From Gloeomargarita lithophora Alchichica-D10 (lineage in GTDB: Bacteria; Cyanobacteriota; Cyanobacteriia; Gloeomargaritales; Gloeomargaritaceae), in the NCBI RefSeq assembly GCF_001870225.1, contig NZ_CP017675.1, forward strand, positions 2,027,372 through 2,091,371: a DNA stretch of 64,000 bases, in the 5' to 3' direction. Below the pieces are notes generated by a model that had not been told where the DNA came from, searched no databases, and worked only from the letters and a program-made list of their open reading frames with translations. Shown here one piece after another: positions 63,128 through 64,000 of this stretch. Positions within the stretch are counted from its first letter, which is position 1, and the number at the start of each line of letters is the position of its first letter. The position numbers and the translations under genes were made by a program.

Positions 63128-64000
63128 ATGTATTTTTTTGACAAACTTGGGAACGGTTTGCGGACAATAGGTTTAGGTTTTAATTTCTTTTCTACTGGAT
63201 TTGCATTGACATTTGCAATGGGAGTATTAGCTCATGTTGGACACGGAAATGAGTTTCAAAATGATCAAAAAACTCAATCATCAAAAACTATTAATGTTGA
63301 TGGGAATATGGCCAAAAGATTGGGACTAAAAACTGAAGTTGTACAGCGTCAACTCTTAGCCTTTGGGGTGAAGATAACGGGACAAATTGAAACGTTACCA
63401 AATCAACAAGTAGAAGTGACAACTCCGGTGGGTGGGACGGTGGTGCGGTTACTGGTGAAGCCGGGAGATACGGTGCAGGCGGGGCAAGCGGTGGCAATGA
63501 TGACCAGCCCAGAATTGGCCGAACTGCGAACAACAGCATTTGATCGCCAAGCGGAAGCGATCGCTTCAGTTCAACAAGCCCAAGCCGATTTACAACTGGC
63601 TCAGCAGAATTTAACCCAACAAAAACGAATTGTGGCTACGGACATTCAACAAGCCCAAACGGAGTTGAATTTTGCTCAAGAACGATATGAAAAAGATCAA
63701 GAATTGCTAGAACAAGGGGCGATCCCCCGCCGCCAATTTTTAGAGTCTGAAAGTAATTTAGCCCGAATAAAGGCATCACTTGCCAAAGCGGAAAGTAGTT
63801 TGCCTATTTCAGAAGCGAAGGCACAATTACAACGCGCTAAATCTGCCGTAGAAGTGGCTCAATCTCGCGTCAGTTTGAGTGATAAAACCTATAAAACTCG
63901 CTTGCAACAATTGGGAGCGAGACCCAATGCCGACGGCACCCTGACTGTAACCGCTCCAATTTCAGGGGTAGTTGCCGATCAGGAAACCACCCAGGGGGAA
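63128..64000 (+). CDS. Heavy-metal RND efflux adaptor (CusB/CzcB-like), 3' part outside window
   Basis: The first 291 codons of an adaptor for a metal-exporting RND pump. The N-terminal hydrophobic stretch (about 15-38) is a signal or anchor. It is followed by VTTPVGGTVVRLLVKPGDTVQAGQ (first lipoyl half, near residue 110), and a coiled-coil hairpin rich in Gln and Ala (SVQQAQADLQLAQQNLTQQ, YEKDQELLEQGAIPRRQFLE). The second lipoyl half begins TVTAPISGVVA near the window edge. The gene is AT-richer than its neighbours. It starts after AAGGAG and is cut by the window end. Metal choice cannot be told. Confidence 0.85.
   Translation, partial: MYFFDKLGNGLRTIGLGFNFFSTGFALTFAMGVLAHVGHGNEFQNDQKTQSSKTINVDGNMAKRLGLKTEVVQRQLLAFGVKITGQIETLPNQQVEVTTPVGGTVVRLLVKPGDTVQAGQAVAMMTSPELAELRTTAFDRQAEAIASVQQAQADLQLAQQNLTQQKRIVATDIQQAQTELNFAQERYEKDQELLEQGAIPRRQFLESESNLARIKASLAKAESSLPISEAKAQLQRAKSAVEVAQSRVSLSDKTYKTRLQQLGARPNADGTLTVTAPISGVVADQETTQGE

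Noticed and set aside
1-64000. tRNA, rRNA and other stable RNA genes
   Set aside because: Reading the intergenic spaces I found no T-loop-like or acceptor-stem pattern that would support a call; a covariance-model search would settle it.

Overview
The window is a piece of a cyanobacterial chromosome. It carries photosystem II subunits (psbM, psbX), CP12, a Ycf66-like protein, a plastoglobulin/fibrillin protein, pentapeptide-repeat proteins with a cyanobacterial N-terminal module and a cyanobacterial kdp operon with a truncated kdpD. At 61247-62284 (minus) lies a protein with an alpha-helical N-terminus followed by three long glycine-zipper segments. This is the architecture of calcyanin (CcyA), the marker family of cyanobacteria that form intracellular amorphous Ca-carbonate. 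The N-terminal part lacks a recognisable CoBaHMA-type domain. Together with a plastid-like Z-ISO homologue this makes a Gloeomargarita-like organism my best guess. That is an inference and was not tested by any search.

Layout. 1-8227: ribosomal protein operon from the 3' end of rplC to rplO, then a break where secY would be expected. 8294-10014: fibrillin, DUF29 protein, 2Fe-2S ferredoxin, psbM. 10032-13897 (minus): tandem UspA, RND-type adaptor, secreted alpha/beta hydrolase. 13996-18685: three pentapeptide-repeat proteins, with psbX and ycf66 between them. 19002-23435: TamB-like giant protein. 23436-25414: Fic protein flanked by inverted copies of a dispersed repeat. 25420-29135 (minus): Z-ISO/NnrU, Ctp protease, ispG, VOC protein. 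29428-32650 (minus): AT-rich three-gene module with two different P-loop ATPases and an unrecognised protein. 33014-34701: response regulator, cobH and a CIA30 protein. 35122-42970: histidine kinase/response regulator pair divergent from kdpA-B-F-C-D. 42967-51550: DapF-like protein, PRC-barrel protein, RRM protein, phosphodiesterase, CP12, nucleosidase, ferritin-like protein, gatA, small membrane and coiled-coil proteins, rpsF. 51619-56758: FAH-family hydrolase, murE, squalene-synthase-like gene and squalene-hopene cyclase. 56935-58442: Uma2 and a membrane C39-type peptidase. 58572-64000: topA, the calcyanin candidate, a RimI-like acetyltransferase and the start of a heavy-metal-type RND adaptor.

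Two items deserve most attention: the calcyanin candidate, and the ATPase module at 29428-32650, which looks like an undescribed accessory (possibly defence) system. A family of about 90-120 bp dispersed repeats, several with TATAGCAAT/ATTGCTATA ends, marks the accessory zones. One copy supplies the 3' end of a coding region. No tRNA, rRNA, CRISPR array or intact insertion sequence was seen.
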